Shown piece after piece: positions 31,443 through 40,235 of a stretch of 64,000 bases of DNA (position 1 is the stretch's first letter; each line of letters begins with the position of its first letter). The notes below the pieces were generated by a model. The model was not told the DNA's origin, made no database searches, and saw only the letters and a program-made list of their open reading frames with translations. The DNA is from DASUPK01 sp963819715 (GTDB lineage: Bacteria > Actinomycetota > Thermoleophilia > Solirubrobacterales > 70-9). The translations under genes were made by a program, and so were the position numbers. The DNA lies in contig CAWFXE010000003.1 of NCBI GenBank assembly GCA_963819715.1, positions 248,001-312,000 of the forward strand, written 5' to 3'.

Positions 31443-32597
31443 ATTCCATGCGGGACCGTCAGGCGGTCAGAAAGCAGCCGGAGTTAGCCGAGGCAGGTTC
31501 TTTGAAGGGCTCGCGGCGCGAGAGCATGTGCCAGGCCGCGATCAAGAGCTTGCGGGCGACCGCCGACTTCGCCGGGTTCTTGCCGTGGCGCTCTGAGATC
31601 CGCCGGTAGTGGCCATGCCAAGGATTGCTCGGCCGCCAGGCCTGGTTGGCGGCCTCGACCGCCGCCCAGCGAAGGGTCCGCGAGCCGGCCTTCGAGAGCG
31701 CCCCGATCGCCGAGCGCTCGCCCGACTGGCTCACCCTGGGAGCAAGACCCGCGTAGCCGATCAGCTTGGCGGGTGAAGCAAAACGCGCCACCTCGCCGAT
31801 CTCGGCGGCGAAGGTGAGGCTCAAGAGCGGGCCGACCCCGGGCATCGTCGCCAGCAGCCGAGCGCGCTCGTCCGATCTTGCGATCGGGCCCAGGTCGCGG
31901 TCGATCGGGTCGATCCGGCGGTCCATCTCTGCGGCCAGCTCGAGCAGCTCCGCGATCGAGTCCCGCCAGACCTCGGGCACCCCGCGGCTCGCAAGCAGCT
32001 CGATCGCGCCGGGCTTCCGCAGCCGGGCGTGGGAGATCCGCAGGCCGAACTGGGTGAGCAGGCCGAAGATCCGGTTGCGGGCCGAGGTGCGGGTCTTGAC
32101 CAGGTGGGCCCGCCGGCGCAGGCGCTCGCGCAGGGCCCGGTCTGCGATCGAGGGAATCCAGAGCTCCGGGACCAGGTCGCGCCGGCAGAGCTCGGCCAGC
32201 ACCCGGGCGTCGACCTTGTCGGTCTTGCAGGCGAGCGGGGCGACGTCTCTGACCTTGCGGGCGTGGGCAACCTGGACCTTCCAGCCCGAGGCCTCGAGCC
32301 GGTCGCGGACCCAGACGGCGCCGCTCATCATCTCCACCGCGGCTCTCACCTCGGTGCCCTGCTCTAAGACCAGCCGGGCAAGCCCATCCTCGTTGGCCGG
32401 GATCAGCCCCTCGGCCGAGATCACTCCGCTCTCTGCGACCGCGCAGAAAGCCGCGCGGCCATAGGCCCAATCGATTCCGACATAGTTCATGCCGGGTCTC
32501 CTCTCCTCGCTGACTGCAGTGCCAACCGCGGTTCTAGTGAGCGCGGCGGAGGCCCCTTTTCAGTTCAGAGGAGCGGGACCCTCATGACATTCCATGC
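31443..32597 (-). mobile_element. IS110-family insertion sequence, boundaries tentative
   Basis: The transposase gene is bracketed by a 9-base direct repeat ATTCCATGC at 31443-31451 and 32589-32597, and near the ends GCGGGACCGTCA (31450) and GCGGGACCCTCA (32574) also match. IS110 elements lack terminal inverted repeats and leave short identical cores at the ends. The 98 non-coding bases upstream of the transposase (32491-32588) are where IS110-group elements encode their bridge RNA. Nothing indicates recent activity, but the frame is intact. Confidence 0.5.
31459..32490 (-). CDS. IS110-family transposase (DEDD)
   Basis: 343 aa. N-terminal RuvC-like DEDD domain: YVGIDWAYGRAAFCAV (Asp7), AAVEMMSGAVWVRDRL (Glu), and CKTDKVDARVLAELCRRDLVPE (Asp pair). 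The C-terminal Tnp_20 domain reads MPGVGPLLSLTFAAEIGEV, ASPAKLIGYAGLAPRVSQSG and GSRTLRWAAVEAA. It is full length and uninterrupted. It catalyses bridge-RNA-guided recombination in characterised relatives. Confidence 0.93.
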   Translation of the reverse strand: MNYVGIDWAYGRAAFCAVAESGVISAEGLIPANEDGLARLVLEQGTEVRAAVEMMSGAVWVRDRLEASGWKVQVAHARKVRDVAPLACKTDKVDARVLAELCRRDLVPELWIPSIADRALRERLRRRAHLVKTRTSARNRIFGLLTQFGLRISHARLRKPGAIELLASRGVPEVWRDSIAELLELAAEMDRRIDPIDRDLGPIARSDERARLLATMPGVGPLLSLTFAAEIGEVARFASPAKLIGYAGLAPRVSQSGERSAIGALSKAGSRTLRWAAVEAANQAWRPSNPWHGHYRRISERHGKNPAKSAVARKLLIAAWHMLSRREPFKEPASANSGCFLTA

Positions 32598-32629
32598 AAA
32601 GCGGCGGTAGAAATCACACCCTTAAGCGA

Positions 32630-33718
32630 CTAAGGGTCCGTACTGGTGACCTGGCCGAGCATGGCCCGCGTCTCTCGCGCCTGTCGCTCAGCGGTGTAGC
32701 GAGCGGCAAAGGAGCGGCCGCGTTCGAGCGCTTCTGCAGACGTTGCCCAGGCCGCCTGCACCGCGTCGGCCAGCGACGCCGCATCGGTTCCACTGACGAC
32801 GGTCGCGTTGCCGCCGGTCACCTCGAGCAGGGCTTCGTCGTCGGAGATCACAACCGGGATACCGAGGCGCATCGCCTCGACCGCCGGCAGGCCAAAGCCC
32901 TCGAAGTCGGACGGGAAGACGATCAATCCCGCCGACGCGAAGCGCGCGTGGAACTGGTCGTCCTCCAGCCACGGCAGCGGGGTGACGATCCCGTCGAGGC
33001 CTGCAGCGCGGATGCGCTCCCCCACCGCTTTGCGCTCGGACGACGGCAACCCGACGAAGACGAGCGGCCGCGCCTCGCCGCGCCGCTGCAGAATCTCCCA
33101 GGCGTCGACCACGCGGTCAACCGCCTTGTTCGGGAAGTGGCCGAAGGCGAGCGCGTACGGCTCCTCGCCTGCGCCGTCGAGCCGCGGCCAGTCGTCGACC
33201 TGGTCGGCGGCGAGGTGGATGGCCTTGACGGGCTTCGAGCCCAGCCAAGGGCGGGAGCGCAGCAGATCCTGCTTGCTCCGCTCCGAGATGCAGATCACGC
33301 CGTCCGCCTGGCGATAGCCGATCCCGTAGGAGAGCTTGCGGAGCAGGCGGCGTCCGCGGCTGAACTGATCGGGAAGGAGCTCATGGCGCAGGTCGTACAC
33401 CGTGATCACCTTCGGGCAGCCGACCGGCGTCACCGCGGTGGTCGGCAGCAGCCCGAGCATCGCGTCGGCGCCGATTTCCCGGCAGACCTTCCGCGCGGCG
33501 CGCGACTGCGTCGCAATCCGCCTCAGGAAGGCGGGGCGGCCAACCCGGAACCGATGGACCCGGACCGAATCCGGCACGTCCAGCTCAATCCCCTCGGCCA
33601 GGAGGAGGTGGATCTCGTCGTCCGTCTCCAACCGGTCCCAGCCGCGCAGCAGGCCCTCAAGCCCGACCGCGTAGCCGCCGAACGGAACGGCCGGGATGGC
33701 TTCGATGACGACGCGCAC
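32630..33718 (-). CDS. GT4-like glycosyltransferase
   Basis: 362 aa from GTG 33718. GT-B fold: N-terminal VPFGGYAVGLEGLLRGW, then ITVYDLRHELLPDQFS and GVICISERSKQDLLRS. The C-terminal nucleotide-sugar half has LAFGHFPNKAVDRVVDAW, PLVFVGLPSSERK, and the EX7E motif in FPSDFEGFGLPAVEAMRLGIPVV. It is the left end of the polysaccharide locus and is transcribed outward toward the IS. Sugar donor unknown. Confidence 0.87.
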   Translation of the reverse strand: MRVVIEAIPAVPFGGYAVGLEGLLRGWDRLETDDEIHLLLAEGIELDVPDSVRVHRFRVGRPAFLRRIATQSRAARKVCREIGADAMLGLLPTTAVTPVGCPKVITVYDLRHELLPDQFSRGRRLLRKLSYGIGYRQADGVICISERSKQDLLRSRPWLGSKPVKAIHLAADQVDDWPRLDGAGEEPYALAFGHFPNKAVDRVVDAWEILQRRGEARPLVFVGLPSSERKAVGERIRAAGLDGIVTPLPWLEDDQFHARFASAGLIVFPSDFEGFGLPAVEAMRLGIPVVISDDEALLEVTGGNATVVSGTDAASLADAVQAAWATSAEALERGRSFAARYTAERQARETRAMLGQVTSTDP

Positions 33719-33794
33719 GCTAGGAAATGGGCGCCGGGTTCCCGGCGGAGAGGTGGCGAACGGCGCGCATGCGCGCCCTAAAGTACCTCAGGAA

Positions 33795-34535
33795 ATGAGC
33801 CCCACGATCGACAGCGCGGCCCCCGCGCAGGAGCTGCCGCTCGTCCAGGCCGGGGTTCTGCCGGAGCGCTATGCGGAGCCGATGCAGCTCGAGCTGTTGC
33901 GCCGCGTCAAGCCCCTGCTGGTGCCCGACGTCGCGATCCTCGACGTCGGAGCCGGCAGGTATCCGACCCTCGCGGCCACCGACCGGCCCTCCGGCTGCCG
34001 CTACGTCGGCCTCGACATCGAGGCCACGGAGCTCGACGCGGCGGCGCCTGGCGCCTACGACGAGGGTGTGGTCGCGGACATCACGAACCCGCTCGACCGC
34101 GATGGCGAGTTCGACGTGATCGTCAGCTGGCAGGTCCTCGAGCACGTCTCGCCGCTCGAGGACGCCTTCGAGAACCTCCGCGAGTCACTCCGCCCCGGCG
34201 GGACCCTGCTCGCCCAGCTAACCGGGTCCAATGCCGCCTTCGCGCTCGGTGGGCGGCTGGTGCCGCCGAAGGCCCGCGTCTGGCTTGCCACTCATGTGCT
34301 CGGGCACCAGGAGGAGGAGAAGTTCGAGACTCGCTACGACCGCTCGAGCTACAAGACGCTCGAGGCGATGCTGAGCGACTGGTCGAAGGTGGAGATCGTC
34401 CCCTTCTACCGGGGCGCCCCGTACTTCGCCTTCTGGCGGCCCGTGCAGCGCGCCTACCTCGCCTACGAGTCGGCGATCGAGCGCCGCCGGCGCCGGAACC
34501 TCGCGACGCACTACCTCGTCATCGCCACCCGCTGA
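33795..34535 (+). CDS. class I SAM-dependent methyltransferase
   Basis: 246 aa from ATG 33795 with AGGAA just ahead. VAILDVGAGRYPTLAATDRP is motif I, RYVGLDIEATELDAA motif II, EFDVIVSWQVLEHVSPLEDAFENL motif IV and LRPGGTLLAQLTGSN motif V/VI, as in UbiE/methyltransf_11-like enzymes. The C-terminal part (RPVQRAYLAYESAIERRRR) is basic. It is followed after eight bases by the GT61 gene, so sugar or glycolipid methylation is likely. Confidence 0.83.
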   Translation: MSPTIDSAAPAQELPLVQAGVLPERYAEPMQLELLRRVKPLLVPDVAILDVGAGRYPTLAATDRPSGCRYVGLDIEATELDAAAPGAYDEGVVADITNPLDRDGEFDVIVSWQVLEHVSPLEDAFENLRESLRPGGTLLAQLTGSNAAFALGGRLVPPKARVWLATHVLGHQEEEKFETRYDRSSYKTLEAMLSDWSKVEIVPFYRGAPYFAFWRPVQRAYLAYESAIERRRRRNLATHYLVIATR

Positions 34536-34543
34536 GAGCCGAG

Positions 34544-35776
34544 ATGGCCGTCCGACTTCCAGCGCCGCTGCGCCCCGCCTGGCCCCTGGCCAAGGCGGCC
34601 TACACGCGGGGCACCCGTGCGATCGCTCCCATCAGCGGCCAGCTCAGCCGGCTGGCCGGCGGCAACCTGCCGCGGCGCTCCGTGAAGCTCGTCGACGAGT
34701 CCGTGGCCCAGAGCGGCGGGCGCATGTGGGTCGCCAGGCCAGAGGAGCACCTGGATCGCGAGGTGCCGGCGGGCGAGCCGGCTCGCCATCCCACATTCGT
34801 GGGTCAGGCGAGCGAGGTGGTCCCGAGGGTGTCGGTCGGAGAGATTCCGCGCGGCCGCGTGCTCGGGCCCCATCGGGCGGTCATCGACGGGGGCGGGGCG
34901 ATGATCGAGGAGTACTGCATGTACTGGGGGACGAGCAGCTGGCGCGAGCACCCGATCTTCTGGCATCCGCTGACCGACGACCCGCTCGACGTGGAGGGCA
35001 GCCTCGGCGTGCTCGCCACCCGGGGGGATCACAGCAACTACCACTTCCTGCTCGACGTGCTGCCGCGCCTGGCGATCATGGAGACGCCCGGGGTGCCCGC
35101 TCCCGATCGCTGGTACGCGCCGCTGCAGCGCGGCTTCCAGCGCGAGATCCTGGAGCTGGCTGGGTTCCTGCCGGACGCGGAGGTGATCGACGCAGACCAG
35201 GTCGAGCACGTCCGTGCCGAGACGCTGATCGTCCCCGGGCTCCCCGACGCCGAGCTCCGCACACCGCCCTGGACCGTCCCCTTCATCCGCGAGCGGCTGC
35301 TGCCGTCGGACCTCGAGCGCGAGCCCGGCCGCCGGATCTACCTGACGCGCGGCCATGAGCGCCACAACCGCACGGTCACGAACGAGGATGAGGTGGTCGC
35401 GTTCCTCACCGAGCGCGGCTTCACAGTCGTCGACCCGGGTGCCCTGCCGATGGCCGAGCAGATCCGCACCTTCGCCGAGGCGGAGTGGATCGTCGCCCCG
35501 CACGGCGCGGCGCTCGCCAACCTGGCGTTCGCGAGCCCGGGCGCCTCGGTGATCGAGCTGTTCGCGCCCGACTACGTCCAGGGCTGCTACTGGAAGCTCG
35601 CCGACTGCGTCCCCGGGCTCGCCTATCGATATCTGGTCGGAGCCGGTGAGGGACCGCGCGGCGACGAGATGCAGGGCGTGATGAGCGACATCACGATCGA
35701 CCTGGCCGCGCTCGAGAGGGCGCTCGATTCGCTTCCGGCCGAGCTGGCGCCGGCGGCCGCGAGGGCTCACCGATGA
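34544..35776 (+). CDS. GT61-family glycosyltransferase
   Basis: 410 aa. GT61 (DUF563) signatures: SNYHFLLDVLPRLAIMETPGVPAPDRWY, RRIYLTRGHERHNRTVTNEDEVVAFLTERGF, VVDPGALPMAEQIRTFAEAEWIVAPHGAALANLAFASPGASVIELF. The conserved APHGAAL turn is intact. It transfers a pentose or similar sugar. Its stop overlaps the lipoprotein hydrolase start (ATGA). Confidence 0.85.
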   Translation: MAVRLPAPLRPAWPLAKAAYTRGTRAIAPISGQLSRLAGGNLPRRSVKLVDESVAQSGGRMWVARPEEHLDREVPAGEPARHPTFVGQASEVVPRVSVGEIPRGRVLGPHRAVIDGGGAMIEEYCMYWGTSSWREHPIFWHPLTDDPLDVEGSLGVLATRGDHSNYHFLLDVLPRLAIMETPGVPAPDRWYAPLQRGFQREILELAGFLPDAEVIDADQVEHVRAETLIVPGLPDAELRTPPWTVPFIRERLLPSDLEREPGRRIYLTRGHERHNRTVTNEDEVVAFLTERGFTVVDPGALPMAEQIRTFAEAEWIVAPHGAALANLAFASPGASVIELFAPDYVQGCYWKLADCVPGLAYRYLVGAGEGPRGDEMQGVMSDITIDLAALERALDSLPAELAPAAARAHR

Positions 35777-36567
35777 GGCCGTTGCACAGGGTCCTGCTCG
35801 CCGCGGCGGCGCTGGTGATCCTGGCGGGGATTGCAGGGTGCGGCAATGACGGAGCAAACATCGACTTCCCCAAGGCAAAGCTCGGGGGCGCGCGCGTCTC
35901 CTGGGGCGAGCCCGACGGGGGCCACCCCGCCGGCCTGGTGATGCTGATCCACGGCGGCGGCTGGCAGCCCAGCCCGTCCGGGTACGCGGAGCAGAAGGCG
36001 AACGCAAATTCCTTTCAGGACGAGGGTTACGCGACGGTGGCCGTCGGCTACGACGAGGGAGCCAGGGGCTTTCAGCAAGTTGTCGATGTCTACAAGGAGG
36101 CGCGCAGGCGATATCCCGACCTGCCGATCTGCGCCAGCGGACTCTCCGCGGGCGCGAACCTGTCCCTCATGCTCGCAGCGCGCGAGCCGGATCTCACCTG
36201 TGTCCTTGCCCTCTCGGCGCCAACCGACCTCACGACGATCGCCCAGCAGGATCCTGAGAAGGATGAGGCCTACAAGGCTGCCGTCAGGGCGTTCGGAAGC
36301 GGTCGTCTGCCGAGATTCAGTCCCGTCAAGTACGCGGATCGCATCAGGGCGAAGGTGTTCCTGGTCGCCGCCGAGAGCGATCCAATCGTCCCGGCGGCCC
36401 AGAGCCGAGAGCTTGCCGCGGTTCTCCCGAGCGCCCAGCTGCTGGTCCTACCGCCCGGATCGGTCCCCGCCGTCTGGGCCCATGGCGGCGGGGTGCAGCC
36501 GGAAGCGCAGGACGATGTGATCAGCCGCGACTTCGACTTTCTAGAACAGGCAACCCAGGGGAGCTGA
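35773..36567 (+). CDS. lipoprotein alpha/beta hydrolase
   Basis: 264 aa. Lipoprotein signal ending AGIAGC. Catalytic features are complete: oxyanion LIHGGGWQ, nucleophile Ser in ICASGLSAGANLSLM, acid Asp in AAESDPIVP, and His in VWAHGGG. This is the BD-FAE/esterase type that acts on acyl groups. Coupled to the GT61 gene in the glycan locus, it may remove O-acyl groups from exported polysaccharide outside the membrane (inference). Confidence 0.82.
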   Translation: MRPLHRVLLAAAALVILAGIAGCGNDGANIDFPKAKLGGARVSWGEPDGGHPAGLVMLIHGGGWQPSPSGYAEQKANANSFQDEGYATVAVGYDEGARGFQQVVDVYKEARRRYPDLPICASGLSAGANLSLMLAAREPDLTCVLALSAPTDLTTIAQQDPEKDEAYKAAVRAFGSGRLPRFSPVKYADRIRAKVFLVAAESDPIVPAAQSRELAAVLPSAQLLVLPPGSVPAVWAHGGGVQPEAQDDVISRDFDFLEQATQGS

Positions 36568-36570
36568 CGA

Positions 36571-37215
36571 TCACGCGGCCTGATCCCGCATCTTGGTGCG
36601 GACGTAGTCGATGAACGCGTCGACGTCCTCGCTGGCGAGGTACGGCACAGCCTTGCGGATCTCATCCTCGGGCCAATCCCACCATTTGATCTCCAGCAGC
36701 GCCGCGATCTGCTCCTCGGTATGCCGGTACTTGATGATCTTGGCCGGATTGCCGCCGACTATCGCGTAGGGCGGGACATCCTTCGTGATCACCGCGCCGG
36801 TCGCGACGACCGCGCCGTCACCGATCGTCACGCCGCTGAGGACGTAGGCCCCGAACGCCACCCATGCGTCCGAGCCGATGACGATGTCGCCGCGCATCGC
36901 CGGGTTGCCGTCCTCGCCCGCACCGTCCATGCCCAGGTGGATGCGCAGCGGGTAGCTGGCGACGTGCTTGACCGCATGCTGGCCGCCGAGCAGATGCGTC
37001 CCGGCGACCGCGCTGTACTTGCCGATGATCAGCTTGGCGTCCTCGTAGGGAAAGGTCCAGACCGTTGGTACGCCGTAGGTCCCGACGCCGCGGACCACCT
37101 GTCCCTTCTTCTCGAGCCGCCGGAGGTTGGCCAGGTCGTTTCCCCACCATGCGTTTCGCAGCCGGTTCAGCTGGTATCGCGCCACCGCCCTCAGCCCGAC
37201 GTGTTCCTCAGCCAC
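36571..37215 (-). CDS. CatB-like hexapeptide-repeat O-acetyltransferase
   Basis: 214 aa from GTG 37215. Left-handed beta-helix turns: YEDAKLIIGKYSAVAGTHLL, GDIVIGSDAWVAFGAYVLSGVTIGDGAVVATGAVITKDVPPYAIVGGNPAKIIKYR, followed by ILE-type helix EIKWWDWPEDEIRKAVPYL. The catalytic His lies in LLGGQHAVKHVASYP. This xenobiotic-acetyltransferase-like group O-acetylates sugars or antibiotics using acetyl-CoA. It probably decorates the locus polysaccharide. Confidence 0.87.
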   Translation of the reverse strand: MAEEHVGLRAVARYQLNRLRNAWWGNDLANLRRLEKKGQVVRGVGTYGVPTVWTFPYEDAKLIIGKYSAVAGTHLLGGQHAVKHVASYPLRIHLGMDGAGEDGNPAMRGDIVIGSDAWVAFGAYVLSGVTIGDGAVVATGAVITKDVPPYAIVGGNPAKIIKYRHTEEQIAALLEIKWWDWPEDEIRKAVPYLASEDVDAFIDYVRTKMRDQAA

Positions 37216-37236
37216 TGCCTCTCCCCTCTGATCGGA

Positions 37237-38451
37237 TCACTCCCACATCCCGCCCTTCTCGATGAATCGGCCGCGGAGTGACGAAGTGACGCCGGGAAGG
37301 CGGCGCTTGACGTTGTCGTACTCCTCCGGCCAGGCGCAGCGAACACCCTTCGCGAGATCCGATGCCATGAGCCGGCCCGCGAGCGGGAGCGCCCCGCGCC
37401 GCCAGCGCTCGTACTCGCCCGCCTCGGCGGGGACGAACGGGGACGGCACGCTGCCCGGTGCCGCCAGCGCGGCGACCCGGTACGCGTGGCGCATGCGCCG
37501 GGTGATCCGCCGTCCGCTGGTATCTGCGCCATATATGTAGGGCGGCTGGGGACCGACGTCTCGCTCCTTGTCGAGGACGACCGCGGCGTAGTGCTCGCAC
37601 AGGGCGGAGAGCGCCTCGCTGTCCGTGCCCAGGCTCGAATGGTCAAACCCGTCCGGATGCGAAGTCCTGAACCGGGTCGAGAGCTCATCGGGGCGCCGCG
37701 GGTCGAAGGCGTGAAAGTGGAACAGGCGTAGGCGATCATCGGTGCCGGCGATGACGTAGCCGTCCTTGTCGCGGCCGATGGGACGCTCGTGCAGATTGGC
37801 GAGCCCGACGTTGTACCCGTGGTGGCGAAGAGCGCCGGCATCGAAGTACACGCTGCCCAGGTCGACCCACTTCTGATCGACGAACAGGCCGGCGATGGGA
37901 TCGTGGAGGCACTCGGTGCTCAGGTGACCCCACCACCAGTCCAGGAAGTCGGCGGCCCGCCTGTCCACCGCGCAGAAGCCCAGGTTGTAGACCCCGACGT
38001 GGAGGAGGTGGCCATCCGAGAACTGGCTGTCCGCGGGAACCGGCTTGAGGTAGTGCGGCGTGAGCACGATGCCCGCCCCCTCGCTGAGCGCGGGACTGAG
38101 CTCCTCCATCGGAGAAACCACATAGGTGTCCGGGTCGAGGTAGGCGACCTGCTCGTGCTCGCGCAGCAGGGCGCGGAAGACGAGCGGCTTGATCGCGGTC
38201 GCGAATTCAACGAGGTCGTAGGACATCGCCAGCTCGAGCACCGTGCGCTCGTCCAGGTCGAGCATGCCGGGATGCATCCACCGGACGCCGGCGATCTCCG
38301 GGAGCTCGGCGTCATCCCTCAGGTCGGTGAGAAGGATCGTCAGCGGAGTGCCATCGCCGTGGCGGCGGAGGCTGTCGCTCAGCGCAAGCGCCGCCGGCAG
38401 GTAGTTGCGCGCCAGGATCGTGAAGTAGGCGGGCTGCGTCATGCCGTCCAT
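37237..38451 (-). CDS. glycosyltransferase, GT8-like with DPDTYV metal motif
   Basis: 404 aa from ATG 38451 (ATG 38442 also possible). YFTILARNYLPAALALSDSLRRHG and LTILLTDL open a GT-A fold. AYLDPDTYVVSPMEEL carries the DxD metal site. LHVGVYNLGFCAV, DFLDWWW and FVDQKWVDLGSVYFD resemble GT8/'nucleotide-diphospho-sugar' enzymes, as does LHERPIGRDKDGYVI. 21 bases separate it from the acetyltransferase downstream on the same strand. Confidence 0.8.
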   Translation of the reverse strand: MDGMTQPAYFTILARNYLPAALALSDSLRRHGDGTPLTILLTDLRDDAELPEIAGVRWMHPGMLDLDERTVLELAMSYDLVEFATAIKPLVFRALLREHEQVAYLDPDTYVVSPMEELSPALSEGAGIVLTPHYLKPVPADSQFSDGHLLHVGVYNLGFCAVDRRAADFLDWWWGHLSTECLHDPIAGLFVDQKWVDLGSVYFDAGALRHHGYNVGLANLHERPIGRDKDGYVIAGTDDRLRLFHFHAFDPRRPDELSTRFRTSHPDGFDHSSLGTDSEALSALCEHYAAVVLDKERDVGPQPPYIYGADTSGRRITRRMRHAYRVAALAAPGSVPSPFVPAEAGEYERWRRGALPLAGRLMASDLAKGVRCAWPEEYDNVKRRLPGVTSSLRGRFIEKGGMWE

Positions 38452-38544
38452 AGCGGCCCGCAGTGAAGCAGGTGGGTTCCGAGTCTGCGGCACATCAACC
38501 GGCGGGCGGCGCTTCAAGGGCTCCTATCATCTCCCGCCCGCCGC

Positions 38545-39327
38545 ATGTCCGATCACGCAATCAGCCACCGAATCGAGCCACACGCCCTGAGCGATCGGAT
38601 TCGCGGCAAGCTCCTCTTCCTGCTCGCGTGGCCGTCGCTGCTGATCGCCATGCGCCGCCGGAAGGGGCGGACCGAGCTCTGGATAGGCGACTCCCACGCG
38701 ATGTGTGTCAACCGCCGGGTGACCAACGGGATGTTCATGCGCGCGCCCGAAGGACGGCTGATCCTGCGCGACGGAGCCAGGCTGATGTACTCGATCGGGC
38801 GGAACGGCTACACGCCTCGTGTCCTGAGGGTCGCCCGGTTCGTGAACAGGTTCGGGAGACCCGGTGCGCTCGTCCCCATCTTTCTCGCAGGGGAGATCGA
38901 CGTCCGAGTCCACCTCGCCGAGCGTCTCGACTCGCCGTTCGACTGGGTAGCGCGGTACGTCGAGCGCTGCATGGAGATAGCGCGGCTCCTCAAGGCCGAC
39001 CGGGTTGGATTTTTCGTGACCACGCCTCCGGTCGACGTTCCGGAAGCCGACGTCTGGTTCCCGATCACGGGATCGATCGAGGAGCGCATCGAGGCCCACA
39101 CGCGATTGCGCGAAGCCCTGACCGACTCCGTCGAGGCGGCGCAGGGCGCGGTCCTGGTCGACATGACCGACATGCTGGCCGGCCCATCGGGAGCGATGCC
39201 GGTGGAATTCACCTTCGATGGGGCTCACACGAACGATGAGGCCGTCGCGCGGATCCGAGGGCGGTTCCCCGACTACGGCCTGCTGGCCGAGGAGCCCCCC
39301 GAGCCTCAGGAGGCCTTGCGCCAGTAG
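38545..39327 (+). CDS. SGNH/GDSL-like hydrolase
   Basis: 260 aa. The catalytic Ser block is RTELWIGDSHAMCVNRR, and the late block EFTFDGAHTNDEAV supplies the Asp-x-x-His pair. No signal peptide. The middle (VGFFVTTPPVDVPEADVWF) fits the third block. It could act as an O-acyl esterase or transferase on glycan intermediates. The last 22 bases overlap the convergent TylF-like gene. Confidence 0.75.
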   Translation: MSDHAISHRIEPHALSDRIRGKLLFLLAWPSLLIAMRRRKGRTELWIGDSHAMCVNRRVTNGMFMRAPEGRLILRDGARLMYSIGRNGYTPRVLRVARFVNRFGRPGALVPIFLAGEIDVRVHLAERLDSPFDWVARYVERCMEIARLLKADRVGFFVTTPPVDVPEADVWFPITGSIEERIEAHTRLREALTDSVEAAQGAVLVDMTDMLAGPSGAMPVEFTFDGAHTNDEAVARIRGRFPDYGLLAEEPPEPQEALRQ

Positions 39328-40170
39328 GCGCCGAAGCCGTCGATCGTCGACGATCTCCTCGGTGATCCCGTGCTGGTCGCGGTAATCGTGGATCGCGCGC
39401 TGGCACTGCGCCACGAGATCGCCGTAGTCGTCGACGATGCAGAACCCGCCGGGCGAGAGCCTGGGGTAGAGGGCCTCGATCGCCTGCCAGGTGGACTCGT
39501 AGAGGTCGCCGTCGAGGCGCATCACCGAGAGCTGCTCGATCGGGGCCGTGGGCAGCGTGTCCTTGAACCAGCCGACCAGGAACTTCACGCGGTCGTCGAG
39601 CAGCCCGTAGCGCTCGAAGTTGTGCTTCACCTGCTCGACGCCGACCGCCAGACCGCTCTTCTTGTAGAAGGTGTCGCCGGCGTCGGCCGGGTAGCGGGTC
39701 GGGATCGGGCGCGGGCAGTCCCTCGAAGGAGTCGGCGCACCAGACGGTGCGCGTCGTCGTCGCCCCAGGCCCTGAGGACGCCGCGCATGAAGATCGTCGC
39801 CCCGCCGCGCCAGACACCGGTCTCGATCAGGTCGCCCGGGACGTCGTCGCGGATGCACCGTCTCGACGCAATGCTGGATGTTCTCCATGCGCTTGAGGCC
39901 GATCATCGAGTCCGCCCGGGCCGGCCAGTCGCGGCCGTTCGCGCGCAGCTCCGGGTCGTAGGGCTTCTTGTAGGCGACCTCGAAGCCGAAGCGCCCGACC
40001 AGGCGGCCGACCGAGTCCGCCGCCCGCTTCGCCAGCCTCTGCGAGCCGGAGGTCCGCACCCCGCCAAGGATCGAGTCGTTGTCCTCCGTGACGGCACCGG
40101 TCAGAGTCCGCTTGAGGAGGTCGAGATAGAGGCTTCGTGCCAGGTCCGGACTCGCTTCCACGGTCGACAT
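39306..40170 (-). pseudogene. TylF/MycF-like macrocin O-methyltransferase with four frame breaks
   Basis: Starting at ATG 40170, the parts LYLDLLKRTLTGAVTEDN, YKKPYDPELRANGRDWPARA, MIGLKRMENIQHCVETV, LIETGVWRGGATIFMRGVL, VWCADSFEGLPAPDP, YPADAGDTFYKKSGLAVGVE, VMRLDGDLYESTWQAIEALY, GGFCIVDDYGDL and GFGAYWRKAS follow the TylF order, but four shifts are needed at about 39856, 39750, 39701 and 39343. Each is resolved by removing one base. All catalytic segments survive, so the gene has not decayed by substitution. It would methylate a sugar hydroxyl. Confidence 0.78.
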
Positions 40171-40235
40171 CGCGGCGATGCTAGTGGGTGGGGAACCGGC
40201 GAGCGCCGATTGGGGGGCTGTGATACTGGCCCGCT

